Origin: Hygrocybe punicea
Taxonomy: Eukaryota; Basidiomycota; Agaricomycetes; Agaricales; Hygrophoraceae
NCBI GenBank assembly: GCA_963556145.1
Contig: OY744462.1
Span: 7,254,001-7,318,000 of the forward strand
Length of the DNA: 64,000 nt
Direction: 5' to 3'
Part shown: positions 24,442-35,159 of the stretch, piece by piece
How the letters are laid out: every line of letters begins with the position of its first letter
Position numbering within the stretch: position 1 is the stretch's first letter
Position numbers and translations under genes: made by a program
The notes under the pieces: generated by a model
Databases searched by the model: none
What the model was told of the DNA's origin: nothing
Seen by the model: the letters and a program-made list of their open reading frames with translations, nothing else

Positions 24442-24715
24442 GCATGTCATCTCATGCCTATCTTTGGATGGAAGTCCATACCAGCACTGCAGCCCCAAGA
24501 TACATTGACGGCATTCAAATACTACTATATAAACAAGTATGTTGACCATCATGCAATGCAGTTAGCATTTTGACTTTTTAATATAATTTATAATTCTCGT
24601 CTTAACCGTCTTAATCCGTCTTGAACCTTTTTATTTATAATTATCAAATTTTATTTTTGATTAAGATGTATTAAGACGACTAAGACCCATTAAGACAAAT
24701 CGTGTTTTCCTGATG

Positions 24716-24821
24716 TCACATACGTCTGTTACGAGACTTTGATGATAAACAATTCTTGCAACCTCACGACACGGAAGACACGAGATTAGCAGAGAATGGT
24801 AAGAAGACAAAGGATTGGTGA
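24716..24821 (+). pseudogene. Displaced C-terminus of the Helitron helicase
   Basis: Directly after the right terminal repeat of the Plavaka element the plus strand reads HIRLLRDFDDKQFLQPHDTE and ends KTKDW-stop at 24819-24821. This is the usual end of fungal Helitron PIF1 helicases and continues exactly where the frame at 18103 (SRSSGR) breaks off, so it identifies the Plavaka insertion site to the codon. Confidence 0.9.
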
Positions 24822-25111
24822 ATGAAAATGAAGTGCTGATGGACAGAAAACAGAGTAGTGTCCGCACATGAAAATGATGAACGGAGATTTATTCTTTGGT
24901 GTGAGATCCATTTAGGAGGCTGAAAATGGAGTTAAACATGCTAACGATGATGTTTACGATACAACCATTTTCGAAAACCTTGCTTGCGGTTTCAATTTGT
25001 GTGCAAATAAAATAAAATAAATTGAAAAATCAGAAAAATACCAAAAATTCTCAAACTCACCCTCCTGCCTCTAGTTCTTGCTTACGAAGGGCCCTTTCTT
25101 CTCAGTTCATC

Positions 25112-26222
25112 ATGGTCTATCGCAGGATTGGCGCTGACATGAAATATCGGGCCTTGGAACTCCTGCTGGAAGGGTGGGAGGTGGCCTCTGTAGCAGAGGT
25201 TCTCGGCATGTCAGAATGGAGCCTGGCACGTTGGAAAGACAACTTGGAGAAAACAGGAGCGATTTCTTGGCAGCCTATACATCAGGGATGTGTTCGTATT
25301 CTCAATACCGCTGTAATTGAGGACCTACAGGGCCTGATCAATGAGACACCCTCTCTATATCTGGATGAGATTGCTGAATGGCTTGCTCTCAACCATGACA
25401 TTCCGATTTCGATTTCTGCACTGCACAAAACCCTCATTGATATGGGGTTGACATATAAAGTTTTAAAGCGTTACGCGGCTCAGAGGCATGAGGAGGCATG
25501 AGCAGCCTGGCACGAGACCGTACGCCATCATTTTACTCGAGAACAATTTGTATTTCTCGATGAATCCAGCAAGGATGGGCGGACATTCCATCGAAAATAG
25601 GGACGTGCACCAGCTGGGGAATGAGCTATCGAGGAGGCACCATTTGAATGTGGCAATCGGTGGAGTATTCTCCCTGCATTGTCGCTGCAAGGCTACATAG
25701 CCATTCACGTCGTTCCTGGCTCCGTTGATGGTGGTGTGTTCTTTGATTTTGTCGTTGATGATGTGGTCTGTTATCGCCAGTGCTGCATTAACATGCATGC
25801 TAACAATCTGATTCAGTTACCTCAAATGCAGCCGTATCCTCACCCTCAAAGTATCTTAGTCATGGATAATTGTAGCATACACAAGAGCGAGGCTCTTCAG
25901 GTCGCTGTTGAAGCAGCTGGTAAGTCTATTGAAATGGATTTAATCTATACTAAACCTGATTACAGGCTGTCGGCTGTTATTTATCCCACCGTATTCCCCG
26001 GACCTCAATCCGATAGAAGAGGGTTTTAATACAGGTGTGGTTGGTCATTTTGAGAATTTTCACCGCACTGATATTGATATTCAAGTCAAAAAATATCTCG
26101 AACGCCATTGGCAGCGATTTGAAGATGCAGAGTTTCCTGAACTTGAACTATTAGAAGCTTGCATGGCTGCCGTCACACCAGAGAAAGCAGAAGCTTGGTT
26201 TAAAGACTGTGGATATGTATAA
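25112..26222 (+). pseudogene. IS630/Tc1-like DDE transposase (element A)
   Basis: Residues from the ATG at 25112 form a helix-turn-helix region (ALELLLEGWEVASVAEVLGM), followed by the DDE core. The first Asp is in FVFLDESSKDGR, the second in ILVMDNCSIH, and the Glu in SPDLNPIEE, 34 residues after the second Asp once the intron (about 25920-25966) is removed. A second intron precedes the second motif. Breaks: TGA at 25499-25501, TAG at 25598-25600 and TGA at 25622-25624, all in one frame. Both TGAs sit where CGA (Arg) is plausible. The three acidic residues are still present, so the gene died recently or by point mutation only. Confidence 0.9.
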
Positions 26223-26299
26223 AAGGACTCAAAGTCATTATCATTATATACACAATGTTTCGGAGGGGGAAAAAATGCAGATGATTCAGTATATCAAAG

Positions 26300-27942
26300 T
26301 TAAAGAGCACGCCTTGCCTTTATGCGCTTCCTGTACTTACTCTCAGCTCGGAGAACACGCTGCCAGTCCAAGGGCTTGAAGCCCGCCGCTTTGATTGTCT
26401 CATCATTAAGATCTGTAATCTTGTCTCCAACCTGATATCCCAGATTCTCCAGGCCATCACGCTTGATATCACCAAGGCCTACTTCAGTACACCAACTCTG
26501 GAGATCACGAGGAGAAGGTGGTGGAGATGATGGAGGGTCTTGTGATGAATTGCCATATCCAGCAGTGCCATGAGATGGATTCATTATAGACACATTTGGG
26601 GGAAAGCCAAAGAGCCCAGGCAATGGAAAACCCCATGCAGGCGGATACATGGCAGGGAATTGTTGATAGGGATTTTGAGCCATCCACGCAGGCAGTGATG
26701 TCGGCACTTGGGTGACAGGTGAAGGCAGAGCTGCAGGTGCTGGTGGAGCCACTGGCTTTGATGTCTTTTTGTATCCAATCATTTGATTCTCCCAAAAAAA
26801 GTTCGAAGCAAGCGGAATACGGTCATAGTCAGTGTTGTTATGAAACTAAGCCATCGTGAGAGTGGCTCCTATCAAGAAATAATCTAAACTCACTATTGCA
26901 TGAGCCCATACATTCAGACGGTTTACCTTGAGCTCAAAATGCCAATCATTCTTCATAAAATGGAAGCACCGTAGTTCTGGATGTGTTTCACAAAGGCCCA
27001 CTGGATATAATTCTTCCAGTCTCTCAACAATAGGCTGTAGCTGAACATCAAGAGATAATTTTGTATCTGAATATGATATAACGGTATGTGGAGTATTGTC
27101 GTCATAGCTGGGCATTGGTGTGCCGGCCCACGGCGGATTTTAGCAATGTCAACAGATGACCGATATACCAATGCATATGAATGTTGCTTACAGGGATGGA
27201 CACAGCGGGCTGCATTGGTGGAGCCACTGTGAGCAAGATAATACCTGCTAAGCCAAGTTTTGATACTTTGATTTGCTTGATCATGGTTTGAAAGCCGTTT
27301 CCATCAGTCAGAGGAAACCCTCCAGCCTTCGCTTGACTCCAGCGCCAAGTCAATGAGGTATAATCCAGTCGTTCTTGGGAAACCGACAAGAGAGTTGCGA
27401 CCGCACTACGCAATTGATCCCAAGTCATGCCTTGATGGATAAATTGGGGACCAAATTTGCGCGGCTCCTGGGGGACGAGTTTGTTTCCTTTTCGTGACTT
27501 TCCCTGCTGAAAAACTGGCAGCATGGGAACTTCAATGTAATACGACACGTTGAAGGTAGCCTGAATGACAGGCTCGTTGCCACTGGCCTGGTCACTTTTG
27601 CGGGGCCGGCCACGTTTACGCTTTGGGCCTTGCTCCTCCTCAGAACACAAAAGCCGCCATTTAAGTTTGATTTTTAGAGGGCTTGGGCTCGGGTTGTGTC
27701 TGTCTCCTGCAAACACTTTGTCAGTGGATGACGAGCCAATGTAGCGGTGAGATCATTGCACCTTGTTCTCCATGTGATTCCTCATCACTCATGGATGTCC
27801 GAGAGGGAGAATCATCATGATTCATGGATGCATTGATGGCTTCTTGGCGGATTCCACCCTCTAGATCACAATCCTTCCCTGATGTTTGTGGAGTTTCCCA
27901 AATGAGTGGATGGCCATTACAGCCTTTTAAGAGGTTCTGCAT
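26300..27942 (-). CDS. Accessory protein with AT-hook and SAM-like domain (element A)
   Basis: About four exons on the strand opposite the transposase: from an ATG near 27942 (acidic, Ser-rich), then 27716 to about 27190 holding an AT-hook core (KRKRGRPRKS) and a domain with TSLTWRWSQAKAGGFPLTD, then 27115-26880 (HFMKNDWHFELKVN), then 26782-26300 with a Pro-rich linker and a C-terminal SAM-like domain (LQSWCTEVGLGDIKRDGLEN, AGFKPLDWQRVL). Introns have good borders, for example GTGCAA to TTTGCAG before residue GDRHN. I see no internal stop. A homologous gene sits in the same place in element B. A role in target-site or end binding is an inference from the AT-hook. Confidence 0.6.
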
Positions 27943-28094
27943 CAAGAAAGAATGTTACAGAGGATGAAATGAATTGAGGAGGACGGCTGTCAAGTGCTGG
28001 GAGGTTTTTTGGTATTTTTCTGATTTTTTCGATTTATTTTATTTTATTTGCACACAAATTGAAACCGCGAGCAAGGTTTTTGAAAACGGTTGTA

Positions 28095-28727
28095 TCCAAC
28101 CCCAATTCCCTTCTTTTTCGAAAGCAAACAACCTTGCAAGCAAGGTAATGCATTTGTCTCTCACTGTATGATTTTACGCTGCATATTGTTCGACAACAGC
28201 AGGACACTATATATCGACAACCTGGGTCCCCTGTCCCACAAGGGACCGTATTCCCATTTCAATTCCTCATCCTACTACTTTGCCAATGAGGGCTTCACGG
28301 CATATGGTCCCATATTATCAGGCCACATACCGATTCTGATGGGAGTTTGTGTTGAATTGGAATATGCCCCATGCGTTGCGTCGTGGGTCTTGTTGGAGAC
28401 ATTATGGCAATTATGCCAACCACGAAATGGGTAACCAAAACAGCTTCTTCATGGTGTGGTAGGAAGCTGGGAGCACCCTTGATTCAGGGGCAACCGAGCA
28501 GTGAATACCATCACTGAGCGTGATCCAGGACCCAAGTTGACGACAGAACCCAAACCGATGACGTTCATGTGATGGGGGGAAGGCAGAAGGTGTCTGGGAT
28601 GCACAGAGCTGAAATGGGGGGAAGGTGAGGGCTTTGTTCATCCCTGGGAGAGAAGAAATTGTCACAGCTTGTTGGTGCAAGGGAAAGCGTAGCGGTGAAA
28701 CAAATCAAGGACGAACTCAATCACCGA
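28095..28727. other. No supportable gene; possible Helitron 3' remnant
   Basis: A short hairpin (ACCTTGC-AA-GCAAGGT, 28131-28146) lies just beyond element A, where a Helitron end could be, but no CTRR terminus follows at the usual distance. The rest holds only short frames without recognisable domains. Confidence 0.25.
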
Positions 28728-28985
28728 CTGTGGGGGTGCCCTTTTTTGTTTTTGATAGTTGATATCATCTGTTGGTTTCTGATATGTGGTGGCAAGCCAA
28801 TGTCGGTTGGGATCATGACCACTCCCACTGGCAACCAGGGCAACACTGGGTCAGAGGGGGGTATACTGGTGGGAAGGGGCTTACACGACAACGACACAAG
28901 GATATTGGGGTGCAGCCATATTATTGCTGTTTTCAAAATGCATGACATTTTTTGAAAAAATAAATCTTTCAAAGAACAAAGGACC
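28728..28985. repeat. Dispersed repeat R1, left copy
   Basis: About 255 bp, starting CTGTGGGGGTGCCC and ending TCTTTCAAAGAAC. It is present in inverted orientation at 34675-34930 with six visible substitutions. The two copies bracket the NADPH-oxidase fragment and the tyrosine-recombinase gene. Confidence 0.9.
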
Positions 28986-29237
28986 ATAATCGTGGGAAAG
29001 TTTCTATATATGGTAGCACTGGTAAGCGTTTACTCAACTTGAGTCTCAATGCCAGACGACGAAGAGGAGATCAACGAGGGCTGTATGTGTTCAGCAATTC
29101 TTTTATTCAAGGCTATTGACATTGTACACAGGGGGTTACAGTAACCACAACGATGGGAAAGGATTCACATTCACTGTCCAGTTCACAGTGCTACCATATA
29201 TAGAAACTTTCCCACGATTATGGTCCTTTGTTCTCAG
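28973..29237. repeat. Inverted repeat with about 48-bp arms
   Basis: GAACAAAGGACCATAATCGT... at 28975-29022 is repeated as its exact complement at about 29188-29235, with a 165-bp spacer. The left arm overlaps the end of repeat R1. It may be a foldback remnant or the product of an inverted duplication. Confidence 0.85.
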
Positions 29238-29527
29238 CCGGATTCCCGTGACCGGTGACCCCCGGTCACACCTCCCTTCCACGCTTCGGTCACCGTCCGT
29301 CTTGGGGGTGGTCACCATGCCCTTTGCTGGCGGGTCACGACCATTCTCGCTCGCCAGGTCACCAGCCGTCACCGTCAAGCCCCTTGGACACCGCCCCTCT
29401 CACGGTAGCGCACCCCCGCACCCATCAATCCACTTTCTCCTCCTCCCACGACTTCTCTCTCTCGCCCTCTCTTGCTAAACGCCCGACTTCTCCCACCCCA
29501 TTCCCTCACATGCACAACGCCAGAACA

Positions 29528-29972
29528 TTTTTGTGACTGCTGGCCAATGGCTTTTCATCCAGGTTCCCGAAATTTCTCGCTTCCAATGGCATCCGGTATG
29601 TAATCATCGTTTCCAGCTTATGTAGTCTTACCTCTAATTCTCAGTTCACCATCACTTCCACTCCCGAGGATCCTTATGTTTCTGTCCACATTCGTCAAGT
29701 CAACGACTTCACTCAGGCTCTTGGCGATCGTCTCGGCATCGGGCCGTCCGTTGTTGCTGCTATGACCTCGTGGCGATGAAGGGTGCGGAGGTGGACGAAA
29801 AGGGTCCCCTTGGTGACTTTGTCAAACTTGATGTCAAACTTGATGTGGGGGGCACTGCCTCACGTCCAATGCCCGCAGTCAGAATCGATGGTCCGTATGG
29901 AGCTCCCGCAGGGGATGTCTTCAACGTCGAGGTTGCAGTCTTGATTGGCGCTGGCATTGGTGAGAATGCGCA
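29528..29972 (+). pseudogene. NADPH oxidase (NOX) gene fragment
   Basis: Two exons of a fungal NOX C-terminal reductase domain. The first reads FVTAGQWLFIQVPEISRFQW-HP and, after an intact intron (GTATGT to CTCAG, about 29596-29644), the second continues FTITSTPEDPYVSVHIRQ, completing the FAD-binding HPFT motif. A small deletion near 29762 shifts the frame. The sequence then reads MKGAEVDEKGP, AVRIDGPYGAP and VAVLIGAGIG and ends at the next intron donor (GGTGAGA). The transmembrane heme-binding half and the rest of the NADPH site are absent. Retained introns mean it was copied as DNA, not through mRNA. Confidence 0.85.
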
Positions 29973-30518
29973 ATATATAGCATCTGTGTGAGAGAGGTCG
30001 GGAGGAGAACATGGGCAGGAAGTTGGGAGGGGGGACATGGGCAGTGGACACTACCACATGAGGGTGGTGTTGGCATCCCGGCAAGCAGGAGAGAAAGAGT
30101 AAAATACAATTCATTTTTTCATCACTGTATTATGGAATTGCTAAATACTCAGTGACTATGAAACACACTTGCCCTGCCTGGGCTTTTTTCTCCCCCCAAT
30201 TGTTGGTGCACGCTTTTTTTTGCTGGCGGAGCTTGAGTTTGAAGGAAGCTGGGTTGGCGATGACTCTTGTGCTGGCAGACTCGGCAGTGAGGGTAAAGCC
30301 AGATCACGTTGTCCCTACGATGATGAGAGATTCAAATTTCATACATGTAAGAGGATGGAGCGGTTGCTACTTACAGATGTGGAGGCCTGGAGCACTCTTG
30401 ATTTCCGCAATGATTTGAGATGCCTCGAGAGTGCATTCATACCTATTGGCGGCTTTCCCGAGGGTCCTCACATGGCTTCCAGTTGCTGTATGACGATGTG
30501 ATGAGGTACAACCTGCAA
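29973..30518. other. No supportable gene
   Basis: Short frames on both strands only. The stretch probably contains the 3' flank of the recombinase gene and decayed sequence. Confidence 0.3.
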
Positions 30519-33500
30519 TCACATCTCGGCATCAATCCATTCTGGAATCTCACGAAATCTCTCGAACCACTTTCGGGCCTTTGAATATTGGTGACAAGCC
30601 TGATCCCAGAGACAACAGCCAACGTACCTGGGGTCCCTTTTGCCACTCTGAACCAAACTGCTGCTCCACTTCGCGCAGTGGTGGTTTCACTCCTGAGAGA
30701 TTGCCAGCCTTATCGTAAGCAGCCTCACCTGCATTCCAGCACTCCCATATTGAGCCCAGATCCATCTTGTCGAAGCTAGCATGAGAAGGCTTGTAGACGT
30801 CATAGAGATACTGTGGTTGTTTTATAAGTAAAAATATGTCAGGCCACCGAATGCCCATCTGCCCAAGAATCGGCGGCCAGAGTGCATTTGTGGTGCCTGG
30901 TTGACAACTATTAGAGCTCTGTTGAATGTGGCATCACACACTACACCAACCTTCCATGTAAAATGCTTTAAGAGGAGGTAAAACCAGGTCCACAGGTGTT
31001 CGGGTCCGAGGAACGTCAACATGAGGTGAGGGTGGGCAGGTGAAGTGATGAAGGGAGTTGTCGTCTGTAGAATATATACCCATGTCTTCCATATTACGTG
31101 TGGTAGGCTCAAAGGGCCTCTCTGCTGACATGGATGAAGCTGTAGTTGCTTGTTCATCAGTTGGCAATATATTCGCCGTCGGTACCATTGCATGTGCTGT
31201 TGCGTTGACCAGAAAAGGATTTTCATTCTCATCAAGGGTTGCCGACATCATAATGGCAGTTGCTGTTAGTGAGCACTAAGTGACATGGAGAACAAACAAA
31301 GAAACAATGACCCACAGCGGTGGGCATAGGTCTCATTGCTATAGCCTTTTGATGGGGACAGGACGGCAGTCCGCCGTTGTACCATGCTGATAAGCTGCTT
31401 CAACTGACTGTATTGCGCTCCGAGCAAGCTCCTAACTTCTTCCAAGGAGAGCCGAAGCGCCTCATTTTGTATGCGAGCAAGGTCAATCGGACTGCCAGCG
31501 TTTGCCTGCAGAACGCAGAGTTCTGCGGGAAATGTTGTCCTCATCCACTCTTGCACCCCAGCGTGACAAAGTGCAGGCAGCCGGAACAGGGCAGAGTTTG
31601 GCCGCACCTGGTAGAGAGCTGCGGCACACTGAAAAAAGGAAGGGGGGGGGGTTAGCAGAAGGTTTGCACCAATGAGGTGGACTCTGACCTGAAAAAGATA
31701 TGGCCGAAGGTCAATGAGCATCTGCCAGTAGTTTGATGCGCCGGAGAGATTCCTTTTCCCTGTGAAAACAAACATGTGCTCACCTACAGCCAAGGTGATA
31801 AGATGCCAACTCACCGTCAATCAATTCCAGTATTCCTTCAGCCATCAGATAAAGCCGCTGGAGAAATTGATCGGGCACTCTGGTATGACACCAGAGTGGG
31901 TCATAACTTTCATGCAATTTATAGCCATGGGTCGCAAGGATGGCCTGCAATTGAGTGTGTCAATAGTAATATGCATCTGAGCAGCACAAACATACCGCCT
32001 TGGGCAATGCAGGTGCATATGTGTCAAGGTACGTCCCTCAACTCCAGCCCAACTTTGCTGTCTCATTCTTATCAACCCTACATGGACAGTAAGCAGTGGC
32101 CAGCCCACATTTACAGATGACAGACCCAAGCCGTTCCTGCAAATATCCCAGGATATGCCGTGGGAAGTGAACTTTGATGTTCGACTGAAAACCAGCCCTC
32201 TTGTATGCTTGACAATAGAGATTGTACAAATTGGACTCATTGTATGGCCTGATTGGGGATGATCCAAACAAGACACGGACCTGCTATAATCTGTTACAAC
32301 ACAGCTCAAAAAACGCGGAGAGACATACCTGCCGCCATGATTTGTTGAAAGACCAGTCAATTGACATTTTCTCCGTCAATCTGTACACATCGTGAAGCCA
32401 GTGGTGATAGAATGCCATAGCCCCCAATGGGCATTTCGTGGCATCAAGGTGCGCTATGAATGTGGTGTAGACTGGGTTGATGACCTGGCGGCATATTGAG
32501 TTGGAGCTGGGAGATGATGAAAGCATACCGACGGTCTTCAAACCTCGTTTGCCAGCCTTCTCTTCACCTTGCATTCCAAGCACGCCATAGATCGACGTCT
32601 CCTTGTTTGGATGCAAGAAGGTGTAAGGCTGAAGCTCGCAGAGTTTCAGCGCACGAAAGTCGTCTCCGCGGTTGCCACTGGCATTCTGGCATGTCCAAGC
32701 AAGGTGGCCATTTATGACCATGCGTACTGCAGCACACGCAGTGGCAGATGCACGTAAGCAGCACCAACTGCAAAAGAAAGGTGATCACACACATTCCCGA
32801 TGGTCCAGAAAGCTGTAGCTGATCTCTTGAAGCTGCTCGTTCGAAACTCTGTCCAGGAAAGTATTGGCTACAATTTCAGGAGCATCCTCCCCCTCGATGA
32901 GCCCACTAGAACACAAAAGGATTGTTTGTATCCGCAAGTGGGCAGGTGCATTGACACAAATGTACCCCCGAGCATGCTGGAGTGCCTCATCCATGCGTGT
33001 TTTTACTTCATCGTAAACGTAGACGGTTGTGGCTGGGCGCTTGATAGCCAGTGAAGGGTCTTGGGCGTGTTGAACCTTGCAGATGCGAAGGACTCCAAAA
33101 AACATCTTCTTGATCTGTGACTACATGTGTGTGTGAACAATTTGAGCAGAGAGCATGAGACATCAATCAAAGCTTGGATGCCCACCGCCCCAATGAATGT
33201 GCCAGGTATGTCATGGCCCTGGTGATTTTGCTTCGGCCGCTCCGCAGACCATTTGATGAACAGTAACAGTGAATGTTCGTCGACAATCCAGTCATGGATT
33301 TCTTTCTTCTCAATAGCTTGATCGCAGAACATCTGTGAAAGAGAAGACGTGGGCCGTCAGTGAACAGTGACAAAGGTGGAAAATTAGGCTCACCTGCCAG
33401 AATCGCACAATTCTCTTTTGAGCATTGCGCCCACCGGCACGGTGGTTGCCTTCAGTCCGCTGCGCGGCATCGGTGTGCGTCCTTGCCTGAAACCATGAAA

Positions 33501-34439
33501 ATTGTTCTGTATGTGCATTTAGAATCTCACAGGCGACTTGAGTGCCCGGCCATGCGCACCATCATCATCATTAGATTCTTCATCATCACTGTCGAGGCTG
33601 TCAAGGCCATCCTCATCGTATTCGAGCAGCTCAGCTGCATTTCCACCTGCAACGTCGAATTCGGCACAAAGTGCCTCTTCGTCATCCTCAGAGCCCGGCT
33701 CTGCGTTATCGTGATTGGTGGGCGTCATTTCTGCAGCGCTTGCACGAGGATTTGAGATTGGTTTTTCATTTTCTGCTGATGCCATGCTGCCAGCTTGCAT
33801 TCGCCTCCTTGGGGCCAACAAACCCCCATCTTCAGTTGAGCTGACGGCAATGGGCCGCACATTTGACCTCGAGGCCAAAGGGCTACTCTCCGGGCTGGAA
33901 ATAGGCATGTCTGTGCCAGACGATGTGCGTCGGCGCTTGCGCGGCACCACAGGTCCACTGCACGTCGAATCCGCACCGCGTCCCATTGACAGGCGCTGGC
34001 GCTTCCGCGGCAATCGGCTCGAAATCGCGCAGGACGGTATGGGGCTATCTGGGAACCTGGTGACAAGATGTGAGTGGATGAGACAACTTCAGCAGATATT
34101 GGGATACTTACCTGTGCTTGAACAAGGCCTGCCTCAAGAGGTCCAGGGTCCACCGCTGAGCCGATGGGACCCCACGCTCGAGACAAATTGCGTGGAGTTT
34201 CCTCTTTTCCGAGATACCTTGCCTGTGTGACGAGGTCAGTGAAATTGGGAGCTGATATGGCCAGACCGAACTTACAATTCAGTCCAGTAGGAGGTCACGA
34301 AGCCCTCGGGTGTGCTGATTTCAGATCCTGGCGGTGCCTGTTGCGTTGAAGCCGGCAATCGTGACGTGGGGTCCAGTTGGAGTAAAATCGGGTTGATGGG
34401 GATTTCGTGGGGGATCACAGTCGTTTGGGGGAGGGCCAT
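30519..34439 (-). pseudogene. Crypton-type tyrosine recombinase gene, nearly complete
   Basis: Large multi-exon gene of the basidiomycete Crypton/Ndc10-like recombinase family. Exon 1 starts at the ATG at 34439. Exons 34112-34222 and 34056 to about 33528 hold a nuclear-localisation-like LPRKRQRL and an acidic linker. Then follow EKKEIHDWIVDEHSLLLF, the catalytic Arg region GNRGDDFRAL (near 32660), HFPRH (HxxR, near 32170), the YLDTYAPAL tyrosine region (near 32020), a coiled coil (near 31450) and a C-terminal GCR1-like part (MGIRWPDIFLLIKQPQYLYD), ending REIPEWIDAEM at 30519. A TGA at 32038-32040 lies just before the tyrosine motif, and a small deletion near 30900 shifts the frame. Otherwise exons and splice sites look intact. 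Confidence 0.85.
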
Positions 34440-34674
34440 GGTGATTAGGGCAATATGGGGTACATTACATTAGATGGCATATAAAGTAGGCGGCACTGGG
34501 GGGCCACCGTGGACGAAGGTGGAAGGGTGTGGCAGCTAGCTGTGGCAGCCAGATGCGGTGAGCGTTTGAGGAGGGCACCCCAGCGGTCACCAACCGCTGT
34601 GACTTGAGGGCGAGACGCAAGCGCTGGGTCACCAGCCGGCTGTGACCGCCTGCGGCCGGACTCCCTTGGTGTCT
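34440..34674. other. Upstream region of the recombinase gene
   Basis: GC-rich non-coding sequence between the recombinase start codon and repeat R1. It probably contains the promoter; no defined element was recognised. Confidence 0.3.
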
Positions 34675-34993
34675 CCACGTTCTTTGAAAGATTTATTTTT
34701 TCAAAAAATGTCATGCATTTTGAAAACAGCAATAATATGGCTGCACCCCAATATCCTTGTGTCGTTGTCGTGTCAGCCCCTTCCCACCAGTATGCCCCCC
34801 TCTGACCCAGTGTTGCCCCGGTTGCCAGTGGGAGTGGTCATGATCCCAACCAACATTGGCTTGCCACCACATACCAGAAACCAACGGATGATATCAACTA
34901 TCAAAAACAAAAAAGGGCACCCCCACAGTCCTTTGTTCTTTGAAAGATTTATTTTTTCAAAAAAAAGTCATGCATTTTGAAAACAGCAATAAT
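34675..34993. repeat. Dispersed repeat R1, right copy (inverted, 1.25 units)
   Basis: The complement of 28728-28985 lies at about 34675-34930. It is followed by a second partial unit: TTCTTTGAAAGATTTATTTT occurs at about 34680 and again at about 34935, both running to AAAACAGCAATAAT. The repeat is therefore built of head-to-tail units of about 255 bp, or has direct terminal repeats. Confidence 0.85.
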
Positions 34994-35159
34994 CATCTGC
35001 CGAGTGCAAATACAAGTTAGGGGTAGCGGTTGGATGGTACAATGAAATGACAAAAACACAGAACGCATAGTGCTATGGACAGACAAAGCAACTGCAGATA
35101 CGCGTGTAAAAATAATGTGAAAAAATAGGAAAAGAAAAGATAAGACATGCATGTAGATA
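34994..35159. other. 3' flank of the membrane-protein gene
   Basis: AT-rich sequence after the stop codon at 35160, reading on the minus strand as an A/T-rich 3' end. No gene seen. Confidence 0.3.

Larger units (their letters stand above)
18104..24715 (+). mobile_element. Plavaka-type DNA transposon inserted in the Helitron
   Basis: Terminal inverted repeats CATCAGGAAAACACG (left) and its complement (right) are followed on both sides by TTGTCTTA and repeated CTTATTC/GTCTTAA motifs. Removing 18104-24715 and one TC leaves GGA CGT AGT CAC ATA CGT CTG, which restores the Helitron frame. The duplication is therefore 2 bp (TC), or 3 bp (GTC) if the right end is set one base earlier; CACTA-like elements usually give 2-3 bp. 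The 6.6-kb interior holds a Plavaka transposase pseudogene and two further genes. Confidence 0.85.
24962..28092 (+). mobile_element. IS630/Tc1-like two-gene element A
   Basis: The element is flanked by TA (24960-24961, 28093-28094) and has inverted repeats of about 86 bp beginning CAACCATTTTCGAAAACC (left) and CAACCGTTTTCAAAAACC (right, complemented). The four substitutions between the repeats are all CG against CA or TG. It carries a plus-strand transposase (25112-26222) and a convergent minus-strand accessory gene (26300-27942). It lies 140 bp past the Helitron stop codon, possibly still inside the Helitron's 3' region. Confidence 0.95.

Noticed and set aside
28131..28146. Hairpin as the Helitron 3' end
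   Set aside because: The stem is good, but no CTRR terminus follows at the expected distance and no 5' TC end could be paired with it.
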